DNA of 64,000 nt from Sphingomonas citri. Its GTDB lineage: Bacteria; Pseudomonadota; Alphaproteobacteria; Sphingomonadales; Sphingomonadaceae. The notes under the pieces are model-generated. The model saw only the letters and a program-made list of their open reading frames with translations. It searched no databases and was not told the DNA's origin. The DNA is taken from NCBI RefSeq assembly GCF_019429485.1, contig NZ_JAHXZN010000009.1, positions 62,001 to 126,000 of the forward strand, read 5' to 3'. This document shows, piece after piece, positions 1 to 7,638 of this stretch. The translations under genes were made by a program, and so were the position numbers. The first letter of the stretch is position 1. Every line of letters begins with the position of its first letter.

Positions 1-5
1 GGATC

Positions 6-548
6 TCACCCTCTCCTTTCAACCGCTCGTCGCTCCCGCTCACCGCGCAGCCGGTCGACCAAGCCGGTGTCTGCGTGCGACTGGATCAGCCGCTCAAGAG
101 CGTCGTCGGGCAGGCATCGCGGGTCCATGCGCGCGCCTTTCGGCTTCGGCGCCTCACGGCCGAGCGCCAGCAGCTGGCGCCGATTGCGGACTTCGACCAA
201 CAGGTTGCCCCGCTCCGCGCGCGTGAAGGCACGATCGAGGCCGTAGAGCCACCCTGCCCGCGCTTCCACAAGCATCGCCTCGCAGCGGGCCAGGTCATCA
301 TCGTGGCGGCATTCACGGACGCGCTCCACGGTCAGCGCGCGAGCGGTCTCTCGCGTGCGCCAATAATGCTCGCTGCTCGGCGCTTCCAGGGCGAACAGCC
401 GGTGCATGAGGCGGACCCAGGCGCCCATGCTTTCCCAAGCGAAGGGCTTTGCGGCCTTGCGCGCCGCGGGCCGATAGCCCTTCATCGGTGGAAGCGTGCG
501 TGGTGGCTGCTTGTCCCCGTAGAAGAGGTCGGGTTCGCGCCAGCTCAC
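6..548 (-). CDS. hypothetical protein, 180 aa
   Basis: I do not recognise this protein. I chose a GTG start at 548 because it overlaps the TGA stop of the upstream gene (GTGA), giving an Arg-rich, soluble-looking protein starting VSWREPDLFYGD. An upstream in-frame start would add an implausible Arg-rich extension that is only the shadow of the neighbouring gene. It is the last gene of a translationally coupled run (methyltransferase, 86-aa, 195-aa and this protein), so it may act with the DNA methyltransferase. A purine-rich stretch overlaps its stop codon, similar to the leader element found before other genes here. Confidence 0.7.
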   Translation of the reverse strand: MSWREPDLFYGDKQPPRTLPPMKGYRPAARKAAKPFAWESMGAWVRLMHRLFALEAPSSEHYWRTRETARALTVERVRECRHDDDLARCEAMLVEARAGWLYGLDRAFTRAERGNLLVEVRNRRQLLALGREAPKPKGARMDPRCLPDDALERLIQSHADTGLVDRLRGERERRAVERRG

Positions 549-1132
549 TCGACCGGCTCCAGGTCCCGTAGCTCGGCGAACTCGATCTTGGCGGTGCGCT
601 CCCCGCCGACCGCGTCGAAGAAGACGTAGCAGTGATCGTCGAAGGGGGCGCCGCACAGACGCCACACGACGCCTTCACGCCCGAGGTAACGCTGGATGCC
701 AGAGGTAGGGTCGACCGAGCCCGGCGCGTCCACCAGCCGCACGCGCCGGCGCACGCCGAGCCAGTTGCTGGCCCTTCGCACGATCGCGTCCCTCTCGGCG
801 CGCGTCAGGATCGATGGCCGGTCCAAGCGCGGCGGCCCGAAGGTAGCGAACGGATCGCCCTTGATGCGCTCGAGCTTCTGCTCGATCGTCTCAATCGGCG
901 CGCGTGCCCATTCGGGCGCGGCCGCGTTGCGACGATAGTGGGTCATCGTCGTCGAGGAGAAGAGATCCTGCTGATAGCCGATGACCCGGCGTCGGCGTTG
1001 GGCCTCGGCATAGTCGGCGCGCCAGCGATCATCATCCGTCGGCTTGGGGGGCTCGTCGGCCAGTCGCGCGAGCGCGAGCAGCTCCTCGAACTCGTCGCGA
1101 GACACCGTCGCGATCCGAGGGTCGTACCTCAT
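545..1132 (-). CDS. hypothetical protein, 195 aa
   Basis: Unrecognised protein, ATG start at 1132, overlapping the stop of the 86-aa gene by 4 bp and the next gene by 4 bp. The N-terminal half is charged and helix-rich (DDDRWRADYAEAQRRRR). The C-terminal half (roughly residues 120-195) looks like a compact beta-rich domain with the segment CYVFFDAVGGERTAKIEF. No signal peptide or membrane segment is seen. Coupling to the methyltransferase gene suggests co-expression; function unknown. Confidence 0.7.
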   Translation of the reverse strand: MRYDPRIATVSRDEFEELLALARLADEPPKPTDDDRWRADYAEAQRRRRVIGYQQDLFSSTTMTHYRRNAAAPEWARAPIETIEQKLERIKGDPFATFGPPRLDRPSILTRAERDAIVRRASNWLGVRRRVRLVDAPGSVDPTSGIQRYLGREGVVWRLCGAPFDDHCYVFFDAVGGERTAKIEFAELRDLEPVE

Positions 1133-1389
1133 CGCAGCACCCGGGCGACGTGACCGGCATAGACCGACACGACCTTCCAGTACGCGGCCATAGGTGCCTT
1201 GTGGCGGCGCCAGCAGTCGTCTGCCCGGACCTGCGCATCGCCGCGCAGCTCAAGCAGGAGCTGGCGCAGCTCGGCGCGCGCGGCTGGCGAGAGCGATTGA
1301 AGGCGCGCGACGCTGGGCAGCGCCAGCACCGGGTTGCGGACATGCGGATGACTCGACCGCAGCCGAGTTGGGCCCGAGCGCTGCATCAT
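1129..1389 (-). CDS. hypothetical protein, 86 aa
   Basis: Small basic protein starting MMQRSGPTRL. The ATG at 1389 overlaps the TGA of the methyltransferase gene (ATGA), and its own stop overlaps the start of the next gene, so it sits in a coupled operon. It contains a helical segment (LSPAARAELRQLLLELRGD) and a Trp/Arg-rich middle. No family recognised. The alternative, longer frame through this region is only antisense or offset shadow of the methyltransferase. Confidence 0.6.
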   Translation of the reverse strand: MMQRSGPTRLRSSHPHVRNPVLALPSVARLQSLSPAARAELRQLLLELRGDAQVRADDCWRRHKAPMAAYWKVVSVYAGHVARVLR

Positions 1390-3539
1390 GCCTCTCCCCA
1401 GTCGAGATCCTGCCGGTGGGTGATCGCCTCGATCGGCGCATGGTCGACGGCAAGCGCCATGCGCAGTGGCGACACCCAGATGGCCTTCTCGGACAGCGTG
1501 AAGGTCTCGCCGAGCTTGGCTAGGAGCAGCGCCTCGCCGATCTCCTCGGCCATGCCCTGCGCCGCGGCGGAAGGGACGGCATTGCCGATCCACTCGCGCT
1601 TCTGCGCGTCGGAGCTGCCCTCGAGGTCGAAGGGCTGCACCATGGACCAGGCGTCTCGTTCGCCGTCGAAGCGGAAGACCTGCTCGGGATCGAACAGCGA
1701 TTGAAGTGCTGCGAGCTCGAGCGTCGTGAATGGCCGATGCCACGTACCGTCCGTGGCGATGATGCGCGCGACCACGCGATCGTTCGGTGCCGGCAGCGCG
1801 GCAAGCGGCTCGGGGTCGGGTAGACGTGGATCCGCGACCGACCACTTGCCGCGGTCGTACTTGGCATAGCCCGGCACGGCGACGCTCGTGTCCTCCCAAT
1901 TGAGGACGCCATAGTGCGCCTGGCTGTTGTAGCCGTGCTGGTCGCGCCCGCCAGCACTGAGCCCGACGGGGCGAGGATCCGCGACCGACAGCGCACCGCC
2001 TGCAGGATGGACCGCACCCGTGACCACCTTGGCCGTGTCGCTGAAGTCAGTGACGGCGAGGATGTTGCGGTGGGTGCCGGCCGCGTAGCCCGGCCTCGGG
2101 TCGGTGACCGGCTCGCCGGCGTCGCCGATCGGCACGATGCGGAAGACATTGCCAAGCTGGCCTGCAGCGGCTGCCTTGCGCGGATCCGAGATCGCGTATG
2201 GCCCCGTGCCGACCGAAACGTCGGCCTTGATGCAAGGAGACGGCGCCGACCACGGCCGGACACCGAGCTGGACGCTCTTCGGGTGCGCATCGAAGCGAGG
2301 ATCGGCGACCGCATGCGCGCCGGCGCTCGGCTTGGGGCTCCCGCTGACCGTCGCAGCGCTCTCGCTCCAGCGTTTCACGCCGAGCACATTGCGATGAGTC
2401 GAGGCACCATAGTCCGGCCTCGGATCGGCGACGCTGTGCGCGCCATTGGTAGGGCCGTTGCGCCCCGTCACGGTGCCGGCATGCTGGTGCCAGTCGCGGA
2501 CGCCAAGGACGTCGGCGTTCCAGTCGGCCGAGACCCGCACGTCTGCGACCGAGAAGCGGCCCTGCGCCGGTGCGCGCGCGGAAGTGAGGGTCGGCGCGGT
2601 ATCCGACCAGTCGAGCACGCTGAGTGCGTTCTCGCGCAGCGCCTGCTCAGGCACGATGCCGAAGTCGCGCAGCCGTCCGTCGATCACCGCCAGATCGTTC
2701 AGCGCGCGCCAGTCGCGCCCCGCGGGCACGAAGGCGAGCCGCACCCACGTCTTCCACTGCAGCGCCGGTACACGGTGCATCACGCCCGCGGCCGGGTCTC
2801 CCGGCATCGGCAGCTTGCCGATGACCTCGCCGACGCCGCGCAGCCGCTTCTTGGCGGGCTGATAGATGAAGTTCGGCACCTTGGATGGGTGGCGGAACAG
2901 CCGCAGGAAGCTCTTGCGGCGCTGCGCGAGACCACCGATCGCGCCGCAATCGTGAATGCTGTCCTCGACGTCGCTGACGACATAGCCATAGGCGCGGTAG
3001 AGCGCGTCGATCTGGGCGAGAAAGCGGGCGCCGCGCGCGGTCGCGATGCGTGGCACGTTCTCGAAGGCGACGATCGCGACCGGATCATCGCGGTACGCCT
3101 CGAGGCTGAGCATCATGCCGCGCGTCGTCAGGTCGTTGAGCGCTTGGTACTTGGCAGTCTCGGCCGTGCGCGCCGACAGCAGGCCGGAGAAGCCCTTGCA
3201 CGGGTAGCTCGCAAACAGGACGTCGAGGCGGCCGAAGACGCGGCGGATGTCGAGCGGCGTGGCCTCGCGCCAGCTCGGGTCCGGCGCCCGCTGATGGAAG
3301 GCGCGGTATTGGGCCTCGGAGAAGAGGTCCATCACGGTGCCCTTCACGCCCGTGAGACGCTCGAAGTTGCGGATCGCGCCCTCGTCGACATCGATCCCGC
3401 CTGCGCACTCGAAGCGGCCGCGCAGCGGGCCGACGCGAGGGTTGGCGGCGTTCATGCCGGCAGCGCCGGCACCGAGCCCGCACGCCATGTGGCCGTGGCG
3501 GATCACCACCTCAGCGGTCGCGTGGCGGAATGCGTTCAT
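1386..3539 (-). CDS. DNA (cytosine-5-)-methyltransferase, 717 aa, repeat-containing target recognition region
   Basis: Transfers a methyl group from SAM to cytosine C5 in DNA. Motifs visible: a glycine-rich SAM loop (CGLGAGAAGM, residues 20-29), the catalytic Pro-Cys in SYPCKGFSG (Cys114), ENVPR (160-164), AQRRKSFLRLFRH (205-217) and the late motif EWIGNAVP near the C terminus. Between about residues 305 and 572, where the target recognition domain should lie, there are six or seven repeats of about 40 residues, most ending in VADPR or a variant. No restriction endonuclease is adjacent, so this is probably an orphan methyltransferase protecting the element. It heads a coupled run of three small genes and is preceded by the shared purine-rich leader. 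Confidence 0.9.
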   Translation of the reverse strand: MNAFRHATAEVVIRHGHMACGLGAGAAGMNAANPRVGPLRGRFECAGGIDVDEGAIRNFERLTGVKGTVMDLFSEAQYRAFHQRAPDPSWREATPLDIRRVFGRLDVLFASYPCKGFSGLLSARTAETAKYQALNDLTTRGMMLSLEAYRDDPVAIVAFENVPRIATARGARFLAQIDALYRAYGYVVSDVEDSIHDCGAIGGLAQRRKSFLRLFRHPSKVPNFIYQPAKKRLRGVGEVIGKLPMPGDPAAGVMHRVPALQWKTWVRLAFVPAGRDWRALNDLAVIDGRLRDFGIVPEQALRENALSVLDWSDTAPTLTSARAPAQGRFSVADVRVSADWNADVLGVRDWHQHAGTVTGRNGPTNGAHSVADPRPDYGASTHRNVLGVKRWSESAATVSGSPKPSAGAHAVADPRFDAHPKSVQLGVRPWSAPSPCIKADVSVGTGPYAISDPRKAAAAGQLGNVFRIVPIGDAGEPVTDPRPGYAAGTHRNILAVTDFSDTAKVVTGAVHPAGGALSVADPRPVGLSAGGRDQHGYNSQAHYGVLNWEDTSVAVPGYAKYDRGKWSVADPRLPDPEPLAALPAPNDRVVARIIATDGTWHRPFTTLELAALQSLFDPEQVFRFDGERDAWSMVQPFDLEGSSDAQKREWIGNAVPSAAAQGMAEEIGEALLLAKLGETFTLSEKAIWVSPLRMALAVDHAPIEAITHRQDLDWGEA

Positions 3540-3567
3540 GGTGAGGCTCCCGGATCCGGATGATCCG

Positions 3568-3593
3568 CCTCTCCCCTCCCCCTTTCCTCTCCC
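3568..3593 (-). repeat. purine-rich leader element, copy 1 (before the cytosine methyltransferase)
   Basis: Minus-strand core AAAGGGGGAGGGGAGAGG, 28 bp before the start at 3539. It is followed by GGATC-ATCCG-GATCC (a short hairpin) and then a GGGAG ribosome binding site. Confidence 0.6.
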
Positions 3594-3624
3594 GCGCTGG
3601 CTCGCCGCGGCCAGACTCGATCAG

Positions 3625-3873
3625 CTACAGCATCAGCGCAGCTGGCTCGTCGCTTCGAGCAGCGGCTTCGTATCCTCGTCGCCATGCGCGATCGAGGCGA
3701 CTGCCGGCGCGAAAGCCGCTCGCGGTGTTACCGAAGACGAAAGCGCGCCAGCCTGCCTTGTCGGCCTCCCACTCCGCATTCGTTGGAGCTGGACCGAGCA
3801 ACGTCATGATATCGCGCACAGGCCGCGGACGGGATTGACGTGCTCGCGGGGCGTGAGACTTAATGCTGCTCAC
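3625..3873 (-). CDS. small Rmf/CrpP-like protein, 82 aa
   Basis: Start GTG at 3873 chosen because AGGAG lies 7-8 bp upstream; no good ATG in the first 20 residues has such a site. The C-terminal half has the pattern of ribosome modulation factor-like miniproteins: a GW near residues 41-42, a short Gly-containing middle and a RAWRRGYEAAAR segment (63-74). Rmf dimerises 100S ribosomes in enterobacteria; plasmid relatives have varied or unknown roles. The assignment is tentative because the Cys-Pro motif of Rmf is missing. It diverges from the CPBP protease gene, with about 30 bp between the starts. Confidence 0.55.
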   Translation of the reverse strand: MSSIKSHAPRARQSRPRPVRDIMTLLGPAPTNAEWEADKAGWRAFVFGNTASGFRAGSRLDRAWRRGYEAAARSDEPAALML

Positions 3874-3903
3874 CGACGATCTCCTGATCCTGAGAGGTGG
3901 GAT

Positions 3904-4632
3904 ATGCTCGACCTGGCTGCTGCGCCGACGCTCACCCCGCCCGCTGTTCAGCCATCGACCGCCCCGTCGCTGTGGCTCGTCGCCGCGCTCCTCATCGCGC
4001 ATCAGGTGGCACTTACCGTGATCCACTACATCGTCGGGCCGGCCATGGGGCTCGACCCGGCGTCGGCCGCGCTCACCGCAGCGACGATCGTGCTGGCGGC
4101 GCTGCTGATCTTCGGCCTTGTCGCGCTCGATACGCGGCGCCGAGGTCGCGCACGCGCCGTGCTGCTCACGGCGCCGGCATGGGACCGGCGCACGGCATCC
4201 ACGATGGTCATCGGCCTTGCGGTCGCGCAGATTCCTCTTGGGATGCTCGCGCTGCAGGGAGCAACCGTGTGGCAGTCGGGTGTCGGCAGCAACCTCGAGG
4301 TCGGCCGGGCGCTCGTCTCGTCGCTGACCGGATCTGCCGGTCTGGCGCTGCTTATCGCCACTGTCATCGTCGCGCCGATGGTGGAAGAGCTGCTCTACCG
4401 CGGTTACCTGCTCGGCACGCTGGTTGACCGCGGTTGGCGCGTCGCCGCAGTGCTGGTGTCAGCCTTCCTCTTCGTGACCCTGCACTTCGAGCCGGCGAAC
4501 CTGGTCGCCTCGCTGTGTCTCGGCCTCGGAACCGGCATCTGCGCGCTGCGCACGCGCTCGATCGTGCCGGGCCTTTTCGTCCACATTGCCAGCAACGCCT
4601 TTGGCATGTGGTACGCGACCTTGGCTGCCTGA
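3904..4632 (+). CDS. CPBP family intramembrane glutamic endopeptidase (CAAX protease/Abi family), 242 aa
   Basis: Multi-pass membrane protein with hydrophobic segments near residues 24-44, 57-77, 102-120, 145-160, 180-195 and 200-215. The family signature is complete: EELLYRG (161-167), a conserved His in TLHFEP (194) and HIASNAF (227-233) for the Glu/His/Asn catalytic set. Such proteases cut substrates in the membrane; some protect against bacteriocins or take part in phage abortive infection. ATG at 3904 is preceded by AGAGGTGG at good spacing. The gene stands alone between a divergent small gene and a hypothetical gene; its substrate is unknown. Confidence 0.85.
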   Translation: MLDLAAAPTLTPPAVQPSTAPSLWLVAALLIAHQVALTVIHYIVGPAMGLDPASAALTAATIVLAALLIFGLVALDTRRRGRARAVLLTAPAWDRRTASTMVIGLAVAQIPLGMLALQGATVWQSGVGSNLEVGRALVSSLTGSAGLALLIATVIVAPMVEELLYRGYLLGTLVDRGWRVAAVLVSAFLFVTLHFEPANLVASLCLGLGTGICALRTRSIVPGLFVHIASNAFGMWYATLAA

Positions 4633-4682
4633 GCCCGACACGTCGTCGCGGACGTTCTCTGCGGAAACCAAGGGGCTACGAC

Positions 4683-4961
4683 ATGACGACCTATCCGCTG
4701 AGCGAGCCAGCGACGACCTACGCGAACGACGATGATGGCAAGCCGACGTCCCGCATCCTGTTCAAGGGCACGCTGAGCGACTGTGCAGCGAACGTCGAGG
4801 CAATGCCGCACAACGAGCGCTTCTCGGCCTCCATCAAGATGAATGCTCTTGAGTTGAGCTACGGCCCTGACGAGGTCGATGAGTTGATCCGCTACCTCCG
4901 CAACGAAGACCCGGGGCTGTCAGATAAGGACATCGCCGACGTAGCTCAGAATATCGAGTAG
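4683..4961 (+). CDS. hypothetical protein, 92 aa
   Basis: Acidic small protein of unknown family, ATG at 4683 preceded by AAGGGG. Beta-strand-like start and middle (RILFKGTLSDC) are followed by a helical C terminus (DEVDELIRYLRNEDPG). No signal peptide or membrane segment. It is 50 bp downstream of the CPBP protease gene and may share its transcript. Confidence 0.6.
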   Translation: MTTYPLSEPATTYANDDDGKPTSRILFKGTLSDCAANVEAMPHNERFSASIKMNALELSYGPDEVDELIRYLRNEDPGLSDKDIADVAQNIE

Positions 4962-4980
4962 AGAAGAGGATCTAATCTCC

Positions 4981-4996
4981 TAGTGCAGCAGCACTA
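4981..4996. terminator. small hairpin after the 92-aa gene
   Basis: TAGTGC-AGCA-GCACTA forms a perfect 6-bp stem with a 4-nt loop, 20 bp after the stop at 4961. There is no T tract, so terminator activity is uncertain. The rest of 4962-5140 shows no gene. Confidence 0.35.
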
Positions 4997-5140
4997 CAGC
5001 GCAGTCACACCGCCATCATCTTCGCCTCGCTTCGGATTGCTCCCATCTGGGACATCCATACGCTTGGCGGTGAACAAGCCTGCTCCTGGCCCGTTCCGAT
5101 ACAAGCGACGTAGTCGCTCCAGTAGCGTTCCGGGGGAAAT

Positions 5141-5500
5141 ATGCAGACGATCCTTGTCGTAGAGGATGATCCTCTCGTGCGCCTACACGTCTGTGGTGCG
5201 CTTGAGGACGAAGGCTACCGCGTGGTGCAAGCCGGTCGCGGCGATGAGGCACTCGACGCCCTCGCGGCAAACGACGCTGTGAGCCTGATCGTCTCCGATG
5301 TCCGGTTGCCCGCGGAGCTCGATGGCGTGCAGCTGATTCAGGAAGCCAAGCGACGGCGACCCGATTTGAGCGTAGTGATCGCGAGCGGACTGGGGGAGGG
5401 AGACCTGCAGCTGCCGGATGGCGTCACGCTCCTGCGCAAGCCCTTTGGCATCGGTGCGCTGCTTGCCGCCTGCCGCACGGCCGCTCTGCTGACGACTTAA
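5141..5500 (+). CDS. single-domain response regulator (CheY-like receiver), 119 aa
   Basis: Complete receiver domain with no output domain. Phosphorylation-site features are visible: acidic pocket E8-D9-D10, phospho-acceptor Asp53 (VSDVRLP), switch Ser82 and Lys100-Pro101 (LLRKPFG). It probably acts by protein-protein contact in a phosphorelay. No histidine kinase gene is adjacent, so the partner is likely encoded elsewhere. ATG at 5141 follows a CGGGGGAA stretch. Confidence 0.88.
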   Translation: MQTILVVEDDPLVRLHVCGALEDEGYRVVQAGRGDEALDALAANDAVSLIVSDVRLPAELDGVQLIQEAKRRRPDLSVVIASGLGEGDLQLPDGVTLLRKPFGIGALLAACRTAALLTT

Positions 5501-5544
5501 CGAAGGAGGAGCTGCCCCACTATCTCGAGCGCGACGAGTCCTTG

Positions 5545-5901
5545 CTATAGGTCCTCGCGCACCATGATGGTGAGTACGCGCCTCGTGACGGCCGCGTCAG
5601 CCGGGTCCTCGGAACCGTATTCGAGGGCGAGGTCGTAATAGTCGATGGCGAAATAAACCGTGTGTCCGCGAAGCTCGAACTCGCCGCGGTGCCGCTCACG
5701 ATCCTCGCTGTCGAAGGTGTGCGCCCGCAAAGCGGCCATGATCTCGATCTGCGCCACCACGGTCGCCACGGCGGCCTCGGCGAAGGTCGCAAGGCAGGCG
5801 CGGGTCATGACAATGCGTGCCCGACGGTCCAGCCCCTGTCGGCAGCGATCATTGAGCGCGCCGATGATCTCGGTGCGCGATGGGCGAACGACGTTGTCCA
5901 T
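5545..5901 (-). CDS. DUF3768 domain-containing protein, 118 aa
   Basis: Matches the DUF3768 pattern known from alphaproteobacterial plasmids: an early LND motif, ARIVMTRAC, a central E-F-rich stretch (HRGEFELRGHTVYFAIDYYD) and the C-terminal DAAVTRRVLTIMVRED. Function of the family is unknown. The ATG at 5901 has AAGGGAG upstream; longer in-frame extensions have no ribosome binding site. It diverges from a small membrane protein gene. Confidence 0.8.
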   Translation of the reverse strand: MDNVVRPSRTEIIGALNDRCRQGLDRRARIVMTRACLATFAEAAVATVVAQIEIMAALRAHTFDSEDRERHRGEFELRGHTVYFAIDYYDLALEYGSEDPADAAVTRRVLTIMVREDL

Positions 5902-5928
5902 GCTGACTCCCTTCGGTAATCGGGTGGG

Positions 5929-6138
5929 ATGCAGATCTTCGCGGTCATCATCGCGCTGGTCGGCGCGGCCGCGTTCGAGGGCATGGCCCTGCTCTACCGG
6001 CGCCGCATCATCCCGGCCGGGCCGCTCCTCGCCTTGGCGACAAGCATCCTGCTCACGATGGTCGGCCTGACAATCGTCGGCCTCGCGTCGGGGCAGCTGG
6101 TCATCGTCAACCAGGCTTCTGCCACGAGCGATCAGTGA
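5929..6138 (+). CDS. small membrane protein, 69 aa
   Basis: Two hydrophobic segments (about residues 3-21 and 31-55) separated by a basic YRRR turn; short polar tail. ATG at 5929 is preceded by a GGGTGGG stretch. Not recognised; kept because it fills the gap between divergent and convergent neighbours and has membrane-protein composition, but it could be spurious. Confidence 0.45.
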   Translation: MQIFAVIIALVGAAAFEGMALLYRRRIIPAGPLLALATSILLTMVGLTIVGLASGQLVIVNQASATSDQ

Positions 6139-6159
6139 CATTCAGGCGGCGAGCGGCTC

Positions 6160-7074
6160 TCACGTTTGCCGCGTCATCAATCCGGCATTGAAGCGCTCTA
6201 GCCAGCTCTGCATCGTCGGCCGCTCGCCAACCGGCACCATGGCAGCGACGTCCTGGAAGCGGATCAGGTCGCGCGGCGCGGCGCGCCAGATCCGATCGAT
6301 CTCGCGCGACGGCAGCAAACCCTCGGCGCGGATGAAGTCGGTCATGCGGCCCGGGCGCGCCTTGGTCGACCGGCGCCACAGGCCCTCGACCGTGTGCAAC
6401 CGCGGCGCGGCGCGTGCCTCGACAAGCACGATGAGGCGCAGGCACCAGCGCGGCAGCTCACGGATCTCCTCGGGCCGATTGGCAATGCACAGCCAGCACG
6501 CCGACTTTGGGGGCACCGGCAGGCCCTCGGCGACGATGCGCGCCACGCAGGCGTCCCGGTCCCAACCCCACTCACGCAGCGGCGAGCGGCAGTCGTATAG
6601 CGGATCCTCGATCGATAGCGCGTGGTTGGCCCGTAGCGTGTCTCGCGGTCCAGCGTCATAGCCGATCAGGCGAACGACGCGTTGGCCACGCGCCCAGGCG
6701 TCTTTCGCCGGCTGCCAGCTCGCGAGAAACGCGTCCTGTGGCGCCTTCTTGTATTTGAGGCTGCAGCTCGAGCCGCCCAGGCTCTTGCTCGGCAGCGTCG
6801 CGTTGGTCAGGCACATCTCCAGCAGCCCATAATAGGGCGGCCAGTGCTTGAAGCGCTTGGGCGTGTACGAGACCAGCTCGTGCCGGATGCCGTGTGCATC
6901 CATCCACGGCCGGATCACGTCGAGATAGGCATAGGTCGCCGGCTTCTCGACGCCGGTGTCGGCGCTCAGCACCAGGTCGGGCTTCTGCCCGCGTGCGACC
7001 AGCTCGACGAGAAGCGCGGTACTATCCACGCCGATGCCGTAGGCAAGCACGACGGGAGGGGGCGGCATTTTCAT
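6160..7074 (-). CDS. PP-loop ATPase, phosphoadenosine phosphosulfate reductase-like family, 304 aa
   Basis: N-terminal AYGIGVDSTALL (residues 11-22) is a PP-loop variant of the adenine nucleotide alpha hydrolase fold used by PAPS reductases, DndC-like proteins and tRNA thiolases. A Cys-containing loop (SSCSLKYKKAPQD) and a later CWLC pair suggest a metal or sulfur site. Genes like this are frequent on phages and plasmids, where the substrate is usually unknown; true sulfate assimilation is unlikely out of context. ATG at 7074 lies 1 bp after the stop of the GHKL ATPase gene, so the two are coupled. A role in nucleic acid modification is inference only. Confidence 0.8.
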   Translation of the reverse strand: MKMPPPPVVLAYGIGVDSTALLVELVARGQKPDLVLSADTGVEKPATYAYLDVIRPWMDAHGIRHELVSYTPKRFKHWPPYYGLLEMCLTNATLPSKSLGGSSCSLKYKKAPQDAFLASWQPAKDAWARGQRVVRLIGYDAGPRDTLRANHALSIEDPLYDCRSPLREWGWDRDACVARIVAEGLPVPPKSACWLCIANRPEEIRELPRWCLRLIVLVEARAAPRLHTVEGLWRRSTKARPGRMTDFIRAEGLLPSREIDRIWRAAPRDLIRFQDVAAMVPVGERPTMQSWLERFNAGLMTRQT

Positions 7075-7075
7075 G

Positions 7076-7576
7076 TCAGATCCCTCGCCCATTGAAGGTG
7101 GCGACGACACCGGCGAGCGATGCGGCCTCGGTCAGCGCAGCCCTGACCACGGCCTCGGCAGTCGCCGGCATGCGGAAGGTGATGGAGGTGCCGCGGGCGA
7201 TCGGGTCGGGCGAGATCGCGATCGGCCGCCTGCCCGTCCACGCCGCGGCGGTAATGTGCGCGCTCCAACCTTGATGTGCGGCACGCGACCAGGAGCGGAC
7301 GATTACGTCGCGCCCGGCGAGACTGAAGATGCCGAAGCGCGGCAGCGGGTGAGCGAAGATCGCGCCCGGCTCGTCGAGCCCTTGGCCATCGTCGCTGAGC
7401 TGTAGCAGCTGCTCGCCGGCTGCGCCGATCACCGCGATGTCGACGCGGGCGGCACCGCTCGCGCGCGCTGCCTGCAGAAGCTCGAGCAGGACGTCGGTGA
7501 TGCTGTCGGCGAACAGCTCCTGCACCGTAGCGACCGCGCTCGGGGCGGCGGTGGGTGCGATCGAGGCGGGGAGCAT
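7076..7576 (-). CDS. GHKL (HSP90-like) ATP-binding protein, 166 aa
   Basis: Carries the Bergerat ATP-binding fold: helix ELLQAARASGA (32-42, N-box like, Glu32 as general base), SDDGQG (61-66, G1 box) and Gly-containing late segments. It is short, essentially only the ATPase domain, with no kinase, MutL or topoisomerase extension. The start has AAGGAGA at good spacing and the purine-rich leader plus a CGCGGG/CCCGCG hairpin upstream. Coupling to the PP-loop gene downstream suggests a two-component ATP-driven system of unknown role. Confidence 0.75.
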   Translation of the reverse strand: MLPASIAPTAAPSAVATVQELFADSITDVLLELLQAARASGAARVDIAVIGAAGEQLLQLSDDGQGLDEPGAIFAHPLPRFGIFSLAGRDVIVRSWSRAAHQGWSAHITAAAWTGRRPIAISPDPIARGTSITFRMPATAEAVVRAALTEAASLAGVVATFNGRGI

Positions 7577-7616
7577 GGCGGTCTCCTTCTCGCGGGCCCA
7601 ATCCCGCGATTACCTG

Positions 7617-7636
7617 CTCCCCTCTCCTCTCCCCCT
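7617..7636 (-). repeat. purine-rich leader element, copy 2 (before the GHKL ATPase gene)
   Basis: Minus-strand AGGGGGAGAGGAGAGGGGAG, 40 bp before the start at 7576, followed by hairpin CGCGGG-ATTGGG-CCCGCG and ribosome binding site AAGGAGA. Confidence 0.6.
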
Positions 7637-7638
7637 GC

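Noticed and set aside
1914..3563. Long plus-strand open frame opposite the cytosine methyltransferase
   Set aside because: It has low-complexity Arg/Ala-rich translation, while the minus strand carries ordered methyltransferase motifs; high GC makes long antisense frames common.
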